Shown piece by piece: positions 22,600 through 32,546 of a DNA stretch of 64,000 nt. Source of the DNA: Brasenia schreberi (taxonomy: Eukaryota; Streptophyta; Magnoliopsida; Nymphaeales; Cabombaceae); assembly GCA_036023115.1 (NCBI GenBank), contig JAYKKT010000088.1, positions 4,067,501-4,131,500 on the forward strand. Reading direction: 5' to 3'. The position numbers were made by a program, and so were the translations under genes. The stretch's first letter is position 1; every line of letters starts with the position of its first letter. The notes beneath the pieces were generated by a model. The model was not told where the DNA came from. It saw only the letters and a program-made list of their open reading frames with translations, and did not search any database.

Positions 22600-24988
22600 T
22601 TTGGATTAAAAAGATGGGGTTAGGCAAGACCCATGCTGTAATTACAAAATGATCATATTTACGACGAAGGCGACCACTTGAGTGGTTCGTCCTTTGAACA
22701 ATAACTACCTCCCTGAGCTACTATCGATGCCAACAACTTTGGCGTGAGATTATACTCTTTGGGTTGAATCTGTAAATCTTTGAAACTTTGTAACAAAAAA
22801 ATGCAGTGTGAATCAACTGTGCGAGTGTATACACCCATCATTCCTTGATTACCTTGACCACTACATCCTGCTGTGATGGCTCGAGAATGATCTTTGGTGT
22901 ATTCAGTCTTGATAATATTATCATCCACTCATAACCCCTTTCATTGATCGGGAAGAATTTCCAACCAGCTTCCACATATCGTGCTCCATGTGCTTAGATT
23001 GTATAGCCCACTATCCACATCAGGTTGCATCTGTTGTACATTGATATCTTCATCCGTCCCAGGGGAGGAGGCATCCATCTACCTCCATCTGGGTGCTTCA
23101 TTGTGTATTGCGATCGATCTATGATTGGTAAAGTCCAATTCTGAATCTGATTGAGAATTGTGGCCTTCAATTTCTGCTGGTTGCTTGCATGAAGGGGAAA
23201 ATTGATGGAGTTCCTGTGATTCCCCTTATGATTAATTGAAATGTAATAACCCATGCTTTGCGGATGCTTGTCCTTCCATTACTGCTGCTACCACTTTAGT
23301 AAGGCGTCTGGAAGGGATGATGCACCGAACCACCTTTTGCGGTATAGGCCAAACATAACAAAACTGAAGGAACAGGTTTACTGCTGATTCTGATTGGTTG
23401 TTGCAATGTCTGCTTCTTAAATCCTGCCCACAACCCATCATCTGCATACTTTCCCCTGTCAATAAAAGTTCCTTCAAGGCAATCCACAGCATCAGAGTCG
23501 CTCTATTTGTGATTTGAAGGCCACACTAGCCACGCAAGTATGAAGTGGGGCCTCTGTGATCTCACTGCATCCCGTCCTGCTTTGGCTGTTACATGATCAA
23601 GTTCATACCATTGCGGGTCGTCATCTATCTCCACTTCTACTTAGTTGTCCCAGCCCCTGAATAACAAATGGTGGGATGAACCGTATGAACTGGTGCAAAT
23701 ATTGTGATAGTTCATGATGATGATGTGGGATTTTGCTAATGGACACTTGTCCAAGCTCCACATTCTGTGATTTGCTTAAACTGTCTGCCAGGGGGAACTC
23801 TCCGATCCATGAATCGAACTAGAACTCCCTATGTTGTTGTGAGATATATCCCATCTCGCTCCTCCCTCTACCATGAGAAATCCTACCAGAGATCGCCAAC
23901 CCAAGAACAACTGGTGTTGCGCCAAGTAAACCATTGATTTGACTTTGAGGTATTTAACTTTTAATAAAGCATATTCTCCAAAGATCGATCCCATCTTCCT
24001 TGTGTGGTTTGCAACTGCTATCCCACCCCATGAAGTGGATACGTCTCCTCTCTGTAGATCCTCCCAAAAGAATTCTGCCCATCAGATGTTCCGTATGTGC
24101 TATCACCATCTTAGGGAGCCACAATGACATCATCCTGTACATCAGGATGAACGCTAATGTGGCCTTGATCAGGACAATGTGCCCAGCCACTGGGATCAGC
24201 TTAGTTTGCCATAGCTCTGAAAGTTTCTGCATCTTCTGAATGAGAGGAAGGCAGAACTGAGTATTCAACATCCCTGGGAAGATTGGCTTCCCTAGATGTT
24301 TAGTTGGAAGCTTTTTCTCTTGCCAACAAAATTGCTGCTTCACCTGAAGAATGTGCTTAGTGGCCATGATAATATGCATGAACTTCTCTTTGCCTAGGAG
24401 ACCTAAAACCGCCTCAAGTTTTTGAATGATTTGTAGGAAGTTCCAGAGAGACCGATGCTTTTCCTGTAGAAAGAATAAGGAATTGTCAGTGTAAAAAATA
24501 TGGCTTCAACAAAAGCCACTGATCTCCATGAGATGATGTTCCTCTCACTTCCTCCAAATGCAATCAATGCATAAGCCTCTCCAGCACTACAAGGAAGAGA
24601 TAAGGGGAAAGGCAATACTTGTAGCATATCCCCCTTGATCTATTGAACCTGTTGGCTGTTGCCTGCATGCCCATTGATGAGCATAGTGAATTGGGCGATG
24701 GTGACACATTCTATCACTAACTTTATCCACCCCTAGTTGAAACCAGGAAATCTCAGTTATCCCTATAGGAAGTCCCAATCAACTCTTTCATAAGCTTTTT
24801 TAAGGTTGAACAAAATAGAGGCCTTTTTGCTGTCATGCATGCTATTCACCATGTTCTGAGCGATCAATATGTTCTCTTTGATGTTCCTTCCATTGAGGAA
24901 GGTCCTTTGATTCTCCGTGGTTAGGTATGGTAGTATAGGTCGCATGCGAGCTACCATGATCTTCGTGATGATCTTGTAAAGGTACTCA
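22600..24988 (-). mobile_element. L1-type LINE, ORF2 C-terminal half (reverse transcriptase to 3' end)
   Basis: On the minus strand, plant L1 ORF2 blocks run from the fingers of the reverse transcriptase to the 3' end. YKIITKIMVARMRPILP (about 24980-24930), GRNIKENILIAQ (about 24890) and NLKKAYERVDWDFL (about 24800) mark the RT. LGKPIF and LPKMV with the HFMGWD block (24379-23954) mark the thumb and connection, and a WMPPPLGRMKI-like block near 23080-23050 looks like the start of an RNase H domain. Stops and frameshifts are frequent, and the FADD region was not found intact. The 3' end, reading CTAACCCCATCTTTTTAATC followed by an A-rich run at about 22600, resembles the tail at 57712. The 5' side joins viral sequence at about 24990 without the upstream RT region. 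Its own ORF1 and endonuclease start lie at 27005-28774. Confidence 0.8.
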
Positions 24989-25044
24989 CCTTCTTCTGGT
25001 ATTACTATTTTTTCTAATACAGCTATAATATTTTCTTCATTATT

Positions 25045-25976
25045 TTAATCATCTTCTATTTTCTTTGATATTACTTTTGTATAATCTAAAAATCTTACAC
25101 TTGTTTCTCCTTGACTATCTCTATACATTATAGATTTTCTAGGAGTTATTAAACTAGTATCCAATGTAAACTTATTTATGTTCCATGCACTACCTGCGTT
25201 AATATATGGATATATTTTTACTGGTGAGAGTAATTGAAAGCCTTTGTTAGCTAACATTTCTATGTTGTTTTTAATATTAATTTTATATCTATATTCTGCC
25301 CTATTTGTGATTCTTCCTGTAAATGCTATGTAAGTTGTCTCCCATAAATGTTTTGAATCCCTTAGTCATAAATCCTATCTTTATGCTAGATGCAAAATCT
25401 TTCATACTTATACTAAAGTCTGGACAATAGTACATAACTGTCATATTTCGATTAAGGTCAACTTCTGTGAGCCCTATAATGCTTTCTGTAGGTTTTGATC
25501 ATCTGTCATCATATAAAGCTACTAATACTTTACATCCTAAGTCTTTTCTAATTAATCCTTTTATTATATCATTATCATTCCTAAATTCATATGGTTATAT
25601 TTTTCTTTTTTAATTAATTGTTTGCTTGAGGTTTCGTCTATTAGATTTAGACTAACTCTGTCACCTTCTAATACACTAATTATTTTTTCTCTTCTATGTC
25701 TATAGATTCCTGTTTTAAATGGTGATAGTCCTATGTTATAAAGTTTTCTTCGTTCTATGCTTTTTAGTCCTTTATTCTTATAATTTCAAAATCTTTATTT
25801 ACATCTATTAGTTCTACTTGGTATTTTTCTTCTTTTGTAGGTCTAATAATACTATCAATTCTATCTAATATACTGATTTCATTTTTAGCTGTGGAGTTAC
25901 TAGTCTGGTCTACTTCTTCTATAGTTTAACTTGTTCCTGTAAATGGTCTTAAGGCTTGGCTTGATAGTGAAGCCAT
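25045..25976 (-). pseudogene. Viral polyprotein N-terminus with 30K-type movement-protein region, broken
   Basis: The frame opens with an ATG at 25976-25974, inside the end of the preceding frame. After an acidic linker comes a region with movement-protein hallmarks of Caulimoviridae: a KVLVALYDDR block near 25525, a GLTEVDLN block near 25470 and a YYCPDFSIS-KDF block near 25410. The DDR and DL-type aspartates are the characteristic 30K-superfamily positions. Movement proteins open plasmodesmata for cell-to-cell spread. The frame is interrupted by stops after the first 16 residues and near 25500, and by at least two frameshifts. The last readable part is a 70-residue frame ending at 25045. 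Nothing downstream of the movement region survives here. Confidence 0.62.
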
Positions 25977-26305
25977 GAGCTATGTTCTTTGTTATTTGTA
26001 GTAGGGTTTATTTTTATATTCTGGAATGACCTTGTTAATTCTTCTATTGATTTTTCGATAGAGTTTGAATATAGGTTTGGAGTTTTAACTTTATTAATCT
26101 CTTCTGTAAGTTTTTGGATTTTGATATCTAACTTTGTTATTCTTTCTTCTAATAGACAAAGGAATGCTAATATAGTATTATTTTAACCTTGGATCCTTCT
26201 ATCAGATTCTGAACCGTCTGTTGCTTTACTAAATCCTAACTTTATATCAGATATACCAGTTGTGTAGTCTAACACTTTTTGGTATATTTCGGAGTTATCA
26301 ACCAT
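25949..26305 (-). pseudogene. Viral ORF2-like small protein, one internal stop
   Basis: A 119-codon frame with an ATG at 26305-26303 overlapping the stop of the upstream frame (TGA at 26300-26298), and a stop at 25951-25949. The length and a central helical, leucine-rich segment suit the ORF2 product of badnaviruses and tungroviruses (about 110-130 residues, a nucleic-acid and virion-associated protein). One in-frame TAA lies about 45 codons in. It overlaps the polyprotein start by 28 nucleotides. Confidence 0.55.
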
Positions 26306-26990
26306 ATAACTTTCTTAGAATTTCTTTAGCTTCTTTTATTAAATTATTTGCTACTTCTATTTTTAATTCTATATCGGAGGTATGAGTTTCTAAAGTATTT
26401 TTTATACTTTCTGATTGTTCCCTTGCTGTTTTCATTTTTCAATTCTGGGTCTAAAACTTCTTGTTTTTGTTTTATCTGATTTAAGAGATTTTGTGATTCT
26501 AATTCTATTTGTTTAGGCTTATCTTGTAGTGATAAGACTAATTCTTTATTTCTTTTTTGCTTGGAATCTTATCTAAATTAAGCTTATTGGCTAAACTTCT
26601 AATTTCTGTCTTATTTTCTTGACAGTATGTATTAAGGTAATCTAAATTTGATTCTAGTTTAGAGAATCTTTTATCAAGATTTCTAAAACTTGCTTCTAAT
26701 TTATTATAAACTTCTAACGAATTTTTATAGAAATCTAAGCTTTTGATATTCTGCTTACGTGCAGATTTTACTGAATTTATGACTAAATGTACTAGACTAT
26801 TTAGTATTTGACTTAGTTTATCTGTGGTACTATGAAAACTATGAGATACTTGAGTATTAGGGAAACTACAAAGTATTACCTTAGTAGAATCCCAATGGAT
26901 TCTATACTTTCTACTTGTTCTCTAAGTCTTAAATCTAAATAATCTAGGTGCTTAAGATCTGGAGTTTCTATATTGTCTAATATCCTTCTT
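26298..26990 (-). pseudogene. Viral ORF1-like coiled-coil region, frameshifted
   Basis: Minus-strand frames rich in Lys, Glu, Asn and Leu with heptad-like spacing, typical of coiled coil. They end at TGA 26300-26298, one base pair set before the ATG of the next frame. Length of roughly 200 codons fits ORF1 of tungro-like viruses. At least two frameshifts occur. The function of ORF1 proteins is poorly known (virion association has been reported for badnaviruses). The upstream limit against L1 sequence at about 26995 is approximate. Confidence 0.45.
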
Positions 26991-27004
26991 CAAGCTTTAA
27001 GAGA

Positions 27005-27383
27005 TCTGTTCCTCCTGATCATTCTGAGTGGTATCTCACGACGTTTCAGTCACCGGTGATAAACATTCTAGTTTTGAGCATGAAGAGGGACTTTCACGGT
27101 CTATTATAACTGTAGATGCCAGTCAACCGAAGCGGTCCCTTCCTTGTATAAACCTCTAAAGTTAAGAGTTGATCTTTCATAGCAACCACTGTGGGTACAG
27201 AGATGTCATATTCTATCCACAAATTACTCTAGCAGTATTGAGGAAACCAAAGCGGTAGTTTCCCTGCACCTTCTTCCGACAGTTTATTCTCCAAGAGAAA
27301 CATAGTAATAATGACACCCTCTTTAGGGCAGCCCAGGCCCAAGCTCTTTCGAGACCACAGGTACTTATGGAGATGAGGTTCAT
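27005..27383 (-). pseudogene. L1 ORF2 endonuclease N-terminal part, truncated by the viral segment
   Basis: From ATG at 27383-27381 the minus strand shows L1-endonuclease features across frames: a start resembling MN-I-S-GL (about 27380-27350), ENKLSEEGAG near 27290, LRLTGIYSYN near 27115, and an ITGD-stop-N block near 27060 that corresponds to the GDFN catalytic motif with Phe changed to stop. The L1 frame ends just after a YHSE-like block at about 27010, where AT-rich viral sequence begins. Roughly 300 codons normally lying between this point and the reverse transcriptase are missing. Confidence 0.6.
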
Positions 27384-27479
27384 GAGGAACTACCCCTGCC
27401 CCCTGTCTCGAGGAGCCTTGACTAGTTAAAAGGCTCCTTCAATTCTAGCCTGAAGATTGTCTACCATGGCATTGACTCA

Positions 27480-28774
27480 CGCTCCTTCAAGCTGGGCTCC
27501 TTCATCTTCTCTAGCCTTAGCTTCTCTAGAAGCTCCAATTTGAGATTTTTTCTCTCTTGAAGGAGAGGTAGTTTGGAGATTGTTTCTGTGAGCTGCTGCT
27601 GCTGCTACCATCCAGCAGCCTGACTTTCTCGGTATCCAGCGTGTGTTCAAAGGCAGACTGAAAACTAAGCGCTGGCTTGAGAGGGTCTCTAACAATCATA
27701 GCTAGCTCATTAGCCTCTGTCACCAGATCATCCTCATCGCTGTGTCCTGCCTGGTCCTCGGTGGACTTAGATGTGACTAGAGAGCTCATTCGAATGGGAG
27801 ATCCATAGATGTTGGCTTCCTTTTCCCCATCCTCCACTGGATGGGAGCAGGCAACATTAGGATTTTTCTAGGGGGTTGTTGGTTCCTCTAGATCCTCATC
27901 CATGGTTTGAATAACTTCAAATTTGTTGTCCATAACCTCTCTCTGTTCTTGTTCCAAATTTTCTTGTGTCTGGCCTGTTGCCATTCCCTTCCTCCACCTT
28001 GTTTCTGGTTCATTTTGCCCACTAGAAATAGTGGGCCCCATTTCTGTGGTAGGTAGAACCACACAGTTTGCAGAAGGCTGCCCTAATTTTGTGTTCCACC
28101 GTAAGGGAGTTTGCTAGGTTCTAGTTTCTGTAGAGAGGTATTGTGAGAACCGGCTGTTGATTCCTAGGAACTTCCATACAGATTTGAGAAAAGAAGCTGC
28201 GCTCTTGGGTGCATGTAGGTTAGTTGAAGATTCTAATCCATGTTGGTACAGTGGAAGTTACCTCCAACTTCCAATCTTGTCCTGGGCTACAATGGTTGAT
28301 GATGATGATGCGACCCACCAGACACCAAACGCCTTTGCGAATTACTGTGTTCATCCCTTATTTGTTCTCGAGCAGAACGAGGAAAGGCCCATCCCTGCCT
28401 GCTGTTAAGTACCTCCTTTGGCTCACTCCATAAATGCAGGAGGTTGTCAAATATGAAGCGGAACTACATCCGCTTGTGTCAACCTTTGCCCGAGAAGCCC
28501 AACATGGAGTCCATCTCCATGGCTCCATCGACTGAATGAAGGTTTCTTGTGGAATGATGAAGCTTCTTTCCTTGTTGCCAGCAATGGTTATCCCTGCATC
28601 TTTGGCTTCTTTCTTGTGGAAAACGCCTCTGACCACCTTAGACCAGGTTCCAAGGTTGGTTACCTGAGGGCAGGCTTCTGACATACGCTCATGGGGGGAG
28701 GGGTCTCCCGTATATGGGTGACCTGATGGAAATGCGGCATTAACTGCCATCACCCTGTTGATGCAGTGCGTCAA
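27480..28774 (-). pseudogene. L1 ORF1 (gag-like, DUF4283 type), decayed
   Basis: Minus-strand frames at 28774-28358 and 27837-27526 resemble plant L1 ORF1 proteins. The first contains NLGTWSKVVRG, typical of the N-terminal SWS-V block, then an I-P-E..I.....W block and RDGPFLVLLENK, which fits the (G)-FLF-FE motif closing DUF4283. These proteins bind LINE RNA. Frameshifts separate the pieces, and the zinc-knuckle region was not recognised. The LINE's 5' end is probably near 28800-28880. Confidence 0.55.
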
Positions 28775-28898
28775 ACAGGTGGGGGCGAGACTCAGAAGTA
28801 TGGGTTCGGCATTAACTGCTGGTTTCCATTATCAGCTTGCTTTTATGCTGCTAATTTTAGTCAACCAAAATTGTCTCCGTTTTGAATAATAGGAGTTG

Positions 28899-29144
28899 GA
28901 CATATAGAAAGAATATCAAAAGAAGAACCTGTAAGAAGGTTAGAAAAACTAAATTTGGAAAGTATTAAAAGATTGGAGGACGACCACAAAAGTGTTGGAA
29001 AGAAACAATAAAGAATGATCTAGCTTATTGCTAGTTAACTGCTAACATGGCACACGATAGGGATCTGTGGAAACAAAGAATCATTGTAGCCGACCCCGTC
29101 TAGTATGGGAAAAGGCTTAGTTGTTGTTGTTGTTGTTGTTGTTG
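28899..29144 (+). mobile_element. Young RTE LINE fragment with perfect 18-bp target duplication
   Basis: 5'-truncated RTE 3' end of about 246 bp, beginning in the HIERISKEEPVRR-coding segment and ending in TAGTATGGGAAAAGGCTTAG plus about eight TTG units. It is flanked by perfect copies of TTTGAATAATAGGAGTTG at 28881-28898 and 29145-29162. The perfect duplication and clean tail mark it as a recent insertion. It lies about 80 bp upstream of the splice acceptor of the SnRK1 beta-3 gene. Confidence 0.95.
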
Positions 29145-29253
29145 TTTGAATAATAGGAGTTGAGCGGCTAAAGGGAATTTTCCAGGGATCTTGATAACAT
29201 ATTAATAAAAGCATTTCTTTTTCAGGTGCATTCATTATAAATTGTGGGTGTTT

Positions 29254-29280
29254 ATGGTTGGTAAACTTCTCGTCCGTTGA
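29254..29280 (+). promoter_or_regulatory. Short upstream ORF in the SnRK1 beta-3 leader
   Basis: ATG at 29254 opens an eight-codon frame (MVGKLLVR) ending in TGA at 29278-29280, 27 bases before the main ATG at 29308. It falls in the presumed leader exon that starts after the acceptor TTCTTTTTCAG at 29225. Such a short uORF could dampen translation, but this is only inferred from position. Confidence 0.4.
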
Positions 29281-29307
29281 TGAATTTAGGCTGCCTTCTA
29301 TCAAATC

Positions 29308-29717
29308 ATGGACAATCTATATTCTGAAGAATATGTAAGTAAGCTGTCTTCCATAATGGGTTAGCGTTTCTGGCCCTCGATTTCATTGAGTGGTGGCACC
29401 TGCAGGATGAAATCAGGGTTGCTGGTTTTGAAGCTCCAAACTCTCCCGAATCAAGTTACAACAATGTTTTCCTTGCGGCAGAAGAGGAAACAAGAGATCC
29501 GCCCCTGGTTCCTCCACACTTGCAGCACACTTTGTTGAGCTATCCTGCTAGCAAGGAGGCCTCTGGGAGCCTACCTGCACCCCAAAACGTGATTCTCAAC
29601 CATTTTTACATTCAGAACAGGGATAGATCCCAGTCTGTAGCGGCACTCGGGTTGACCCACCGCTTCCGTGCCAAATTTGTTACAGTTGTACTATATAAAC
29701 CGATCCATAGAAGGTGA
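29308..29717 (+). CDS. KINB3: SnRK1 kinase regulatory subunit beta-3 (KINbeta3-like)
   Basis: Coding exons 29308-29334 and 29406-29717 join in frame across a 71-bp intron (GTAAGT...TGCAG) to give 112 residues, against about 114 in Arabidopsis KINbeta3. The N-terminus aligns without gaps to the first conserved block, GFEAPNSPESSYNNV. It is followed by EEETRDPPLVPPHLQHTLL and the C-terminal association (AMPKBI/ASC) region: LPAPQNVILNHFYI, then ALGLTHRFRAKFVTVVLYKP. There is no carbohydrate-binding (GBD) module and no Met-Gly myristoylation signal, which is the plant-specific truncated beta-3 form. Beta subunits tether the SnRK1 catalytic alpha and the betagamma subunits in the energy-sensing kinase complex. 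The ATG lies in an exon preceded by a good acceptor at 29225, so the gene has at least one leader intron; a first exon near 11.8-12.04 kb is possible. A recent RTE sits just upstream of that acceptor. The sequence is intact. Confidence 0.93.
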
Positions 29718-30011
29718 TGCCTGTGCCGGTCTAGATTATGCTACTGGTTTAACAAGGTATTGGTTCATATTTCACTCGTCCCTTTTATGAAGTGGAATTC
29801 CATTTAGAAGAGGGACTACACATTATTGGAAAAGAGGGACTACCCTCCTGTTTGTTATGCTTTTAGAAGCCATCTTTTTCTTTTCCTGCTTTCCTGCACA
29901 TGAGCAGAATCTATAGGGCCAGATAGATCTTTGGCTTCCTAATTTATTGAAATTGAACCATCTCATGAATATTAAAGAGATCTGAATCGCCCAGTCAGTC
30001 AGTCAGTCAAC
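29718..30011. other. 3' flank of the SnRK1 beta-3 gene
   Basis: Probable 3' untranslated region and spacer; no clear polyadenylation signal was chosen. AGTCAGTC repeats occur at about 29993-30008 next to the following SINE. Confidence 0.35.
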
Positions 30012-30128
30012 CTCCTCTTTTTTATTTGGTACAATGGAGATACCGAAGCAAGATCCACGCCTCTGGTGTTGAACTCATGACCTTCAGATTGTGAGTCGAC
30101 CCCCTACCCAGGTAAGCTGAGCTCTTGC
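30012..30128 (-). mobile_element. tRNA-derived SINE-like element, copy 1
   Basis: Read on the minus strand: GAGCTCAGCTTACCTGGGTA (box-A-like), then GTCGACTCACAATCTGAAGG, then GGTCATGAGTTCAACACC (box-B-like), and a tail ending CATTGTACCAAATAAAAAAG. The central part matches a tRNA anticodon and T-arm layout. The same order of blocks recurs at 62735-62825 and 63078-63185, so this is a dispersed family rather than a tRNA gene. Confidence 0.6.
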
Positions 30129-32395
30129 ATGTTCTGTAGTTGGTCGACATTTGCTCCTGATTGCTGCTCTCTTTGGAGCTTGCCATGTAAACCATGTGTT
30201 GATAAATGTTGTCATTATGCACTGGCCAATCTCTTAACATCATGTGGTATGTTTAATCTGTTCTTAGTTCTGTTTATGTTGTTAGTATCCAGGGAAAGCT
30301 ATTAGGAAATTGATGTGGCTTGTGCAATTCAACTCAATGTTATGCTCTTACCGCACGGGGGACTGGTTTTGGGTTCTAATTTCGTGTTCCAGACCGTGTT
30401 TGCATGGGGTCTACTCAACTGACTGATTTTTTTTTGTTACAAGAGGAAGCCCAAGCTGTGAACCCACACATGCACCTTCTATTCAAAAATACTATTTGTT
30501 TCATGTAGGGAAACCCTTAGTAGGGAAAGAAAGATCCGGCCGGAGAACATGTACGAGAACTGATCTCTGTTTGTCTCCCTCATCTTTTTAGCATGGGGTA
30601 ATGTAGTAATTGACCTTTTGTTGCCAATCTAGCAACGACCAACACAGATAGAAGCCTATTCTGCTGTGGGATGTGAAGAGTTGGCTCTAAATCTGAATCC
30701 ACTCCAAATCTGAATATAGTTGCTCGGGTTTATTGAAGAAAATCTCAGATCCAATTAACTTGATCAGATTGGGGTTCGATATACTGATATACAATTCGAC
30801 CTATGTCATGTGGGCATGCATTTGTGAGATTTGAACTTGAGATCCTTAAGTGAAAGGCTTCTGCGGAGATTCTGGTCTACTTTTGCATACATATGCCACT
30901 CGGGTTGCGGTGATTTCTAAGGTGAGGACCAAGAGGAATGACCCGGAATTGAGATAACCCTCGCAATGAAAAAGTTTTGCACAGGATGAAGCGAAATATG
31001 ATCGTGAACTCATTGGTTTCTGCTCTGTTTTACAACCTTAGTCTTAATCAAGCCTTATCCCATACTAGATGGGGCCATAGGAGGAAGACTCCTACAAGGT
31101 AACCATAAAACTATTTTTGCTTGAGCGTGCTTAACTTTGTGTTTTGATAGGATCTATCACAGCCCTTAATTAAAGGTCTCATAAAATTTTACACTAGCTG
31201 CCAATTATTACACTGTCTTTTTTTTTTATTTGGCCTTAGGAGCTACTACGTAAGGGCGAAAGCATTGCTGTAGGTCGAGTTCCATCACCGTCTTCTAATG
31301 AAAAATAAAGCTTTGGTGGTGGTGGTGTCAAACTTGCTACGTACTCCCATTTTTCGGCATTAACAGGTGAGAATAGGCCTTCTTTTGAATATTAATGACT
31401 GCCATTAACGAGTGTCAACTAGTACACAGCTGATTTGAATTTGAAAACAGTTTTCTCTCCAATGGAGTCTGATTACAGGAAACATGACATCAGTAAATGG
31501 GGCCTTCTGTTGTGCGCTACAAACCTCATCACATTATTGATAATACATGTACTTATCTAAACAGGAAAAGGAAACTGATTTATATCAAGGCATTGCATTA
31601 CTTATAATGATCGAATTACCTTTATATCAAGTTTAGAGTTCACTTGACCGCCTTCCCACTGACCTCAACAATGAGGAAGCATTGGGTTCAATACCTGAAC
31701 ACCTTTACTCGCATTGGATCCATATCCAATATTTCAAATTTGCATATGAATCCATATCCTAATCCAACAGAAAATTTGACTCTGCATTGTTCTTGCACAT
31801 ACAACCCGGTTTTTACTTGGGTTGGGTTCAATCTCGAAACTTGTCATCCAAACAAGAACCGGAAATTGGACTGAATATCCATAAACCTCAAGCTTCAATT
31901 TTGCTGGGATCCATCCTCAATCTGCCCATTTTTCATCCCAATCCTTTCTTCCTAGAACTACAACTTCACGTAAAAGTTCACATCCTTTGTTTCTCTACTG
32001 TTTATCCACTGTGCTTCACTAGGGATCTGACATCTTATTTTCATGGCAAGGACTCATTTTTGAGGTATGAGTACGAAATTGGAAGATGTAATTTTAGTTC
32101 TCATCATAATCAAACATAAGCCTTGCTTATGCAACTTTGTACTCAGGTCCATCGAACCTTGCTTACACAACTTTTTACTTGATTACGAGGTCCATCGATA
32201 GTTTACCTTAACGGTGGAATATCGAAACTAGAACTGGAGTTCCATAGTCCCAATCTTGCAATCAATCACCCACTTAGGGGCTCGTCAAACCTAGAGCATG
32301 GACTACCAACAAGTTTGCAAGGAATACAACTTCATAACTGCTTAGTTTCTCTATTTTCTATGTTGTGCATCTTATACACAAAGAGAGTAGATTAA
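30129..32395. other. No gene recognised; small RTE tail fragment at 31048-31075
   Basis: A 28-bp remnant of the RTE 3' end in minus orientation (AAGCCTTATCCCATACTAGA) lies at 31048-31075. The plus-strand frames at 31644-32119 are rich in Pro, Asn and His from repeated ATCCATATCC/AATCC words and show no domain. Nothing else was identified. Confidence 0.4.
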
Positions 32396-32403
32396 GGTGT
32401 TGG

Positions 32404-32538
32404 CAGTAGTGGACCCACTTGAGGGTGAGGTGAGGCATGTGCCTCACTTGAAAATTGAAAATTCTTAAGTTCATGATTATATACATAGGAAAATACAAAT
32501 GCATCTCACTCCAAAAAAAAATCTTCAGTCCACCACTG
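32404..32538. mobile_element. 135-bp hAT-like MITE with 8-bp target duplication
   Basis: The ends CAGTAGTGGAC and (reverse complement of the right end) CAGTGGTGGAC are inverted repeats with one mismatch. The flanks GGTGTTGG (32396-32403) and GATGTTGG (32539-32546) match at 7 of 8 positions, as expected for an aged hAT target duplication. It has internal GTGAGGCATGTGCCTCAC words, also found near 41055-41085, 43800 and 45790. Confidence 0.7.
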
Positions 32539-32546
32539 GATGTTGG

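Larger units (their letters stand above)
24995..26995 (-). mobile_element. Endogenous pararetrovirus fragment, badnavirus/tungrovirus-like (Caulimoviridae)
   Basis: About 2 kb of very AT-rich sequence with three compactly overlapping frames on the minus strand. They are a coiled-coil frame ending at 26298, a roughly 118-codon frame at 26305-25949, and the start of a polyprotein at 25976 that leads into a movement-protein-like region. Overlapping starts and stops between small ORF1, ORF2 and a large ORF3 are the known arrangement of badnaviruses and Rice tungro bacilliform virus. Capsid, protease, reverse transcriptase and RNase H regions are absent from the window, and all frames carry stops or frameshifts, so this is a dead fossil. 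It sits between two halves of an L1 LINE. Family assignment is good; genus is uncertain. Confidence 0.68.

Noticed and set aside
22600..28880. Target-site duplication for the L1
   Set aside because: A TTAGCA-containing similarity exists between the flanks but it is too short and imperfect to claim.
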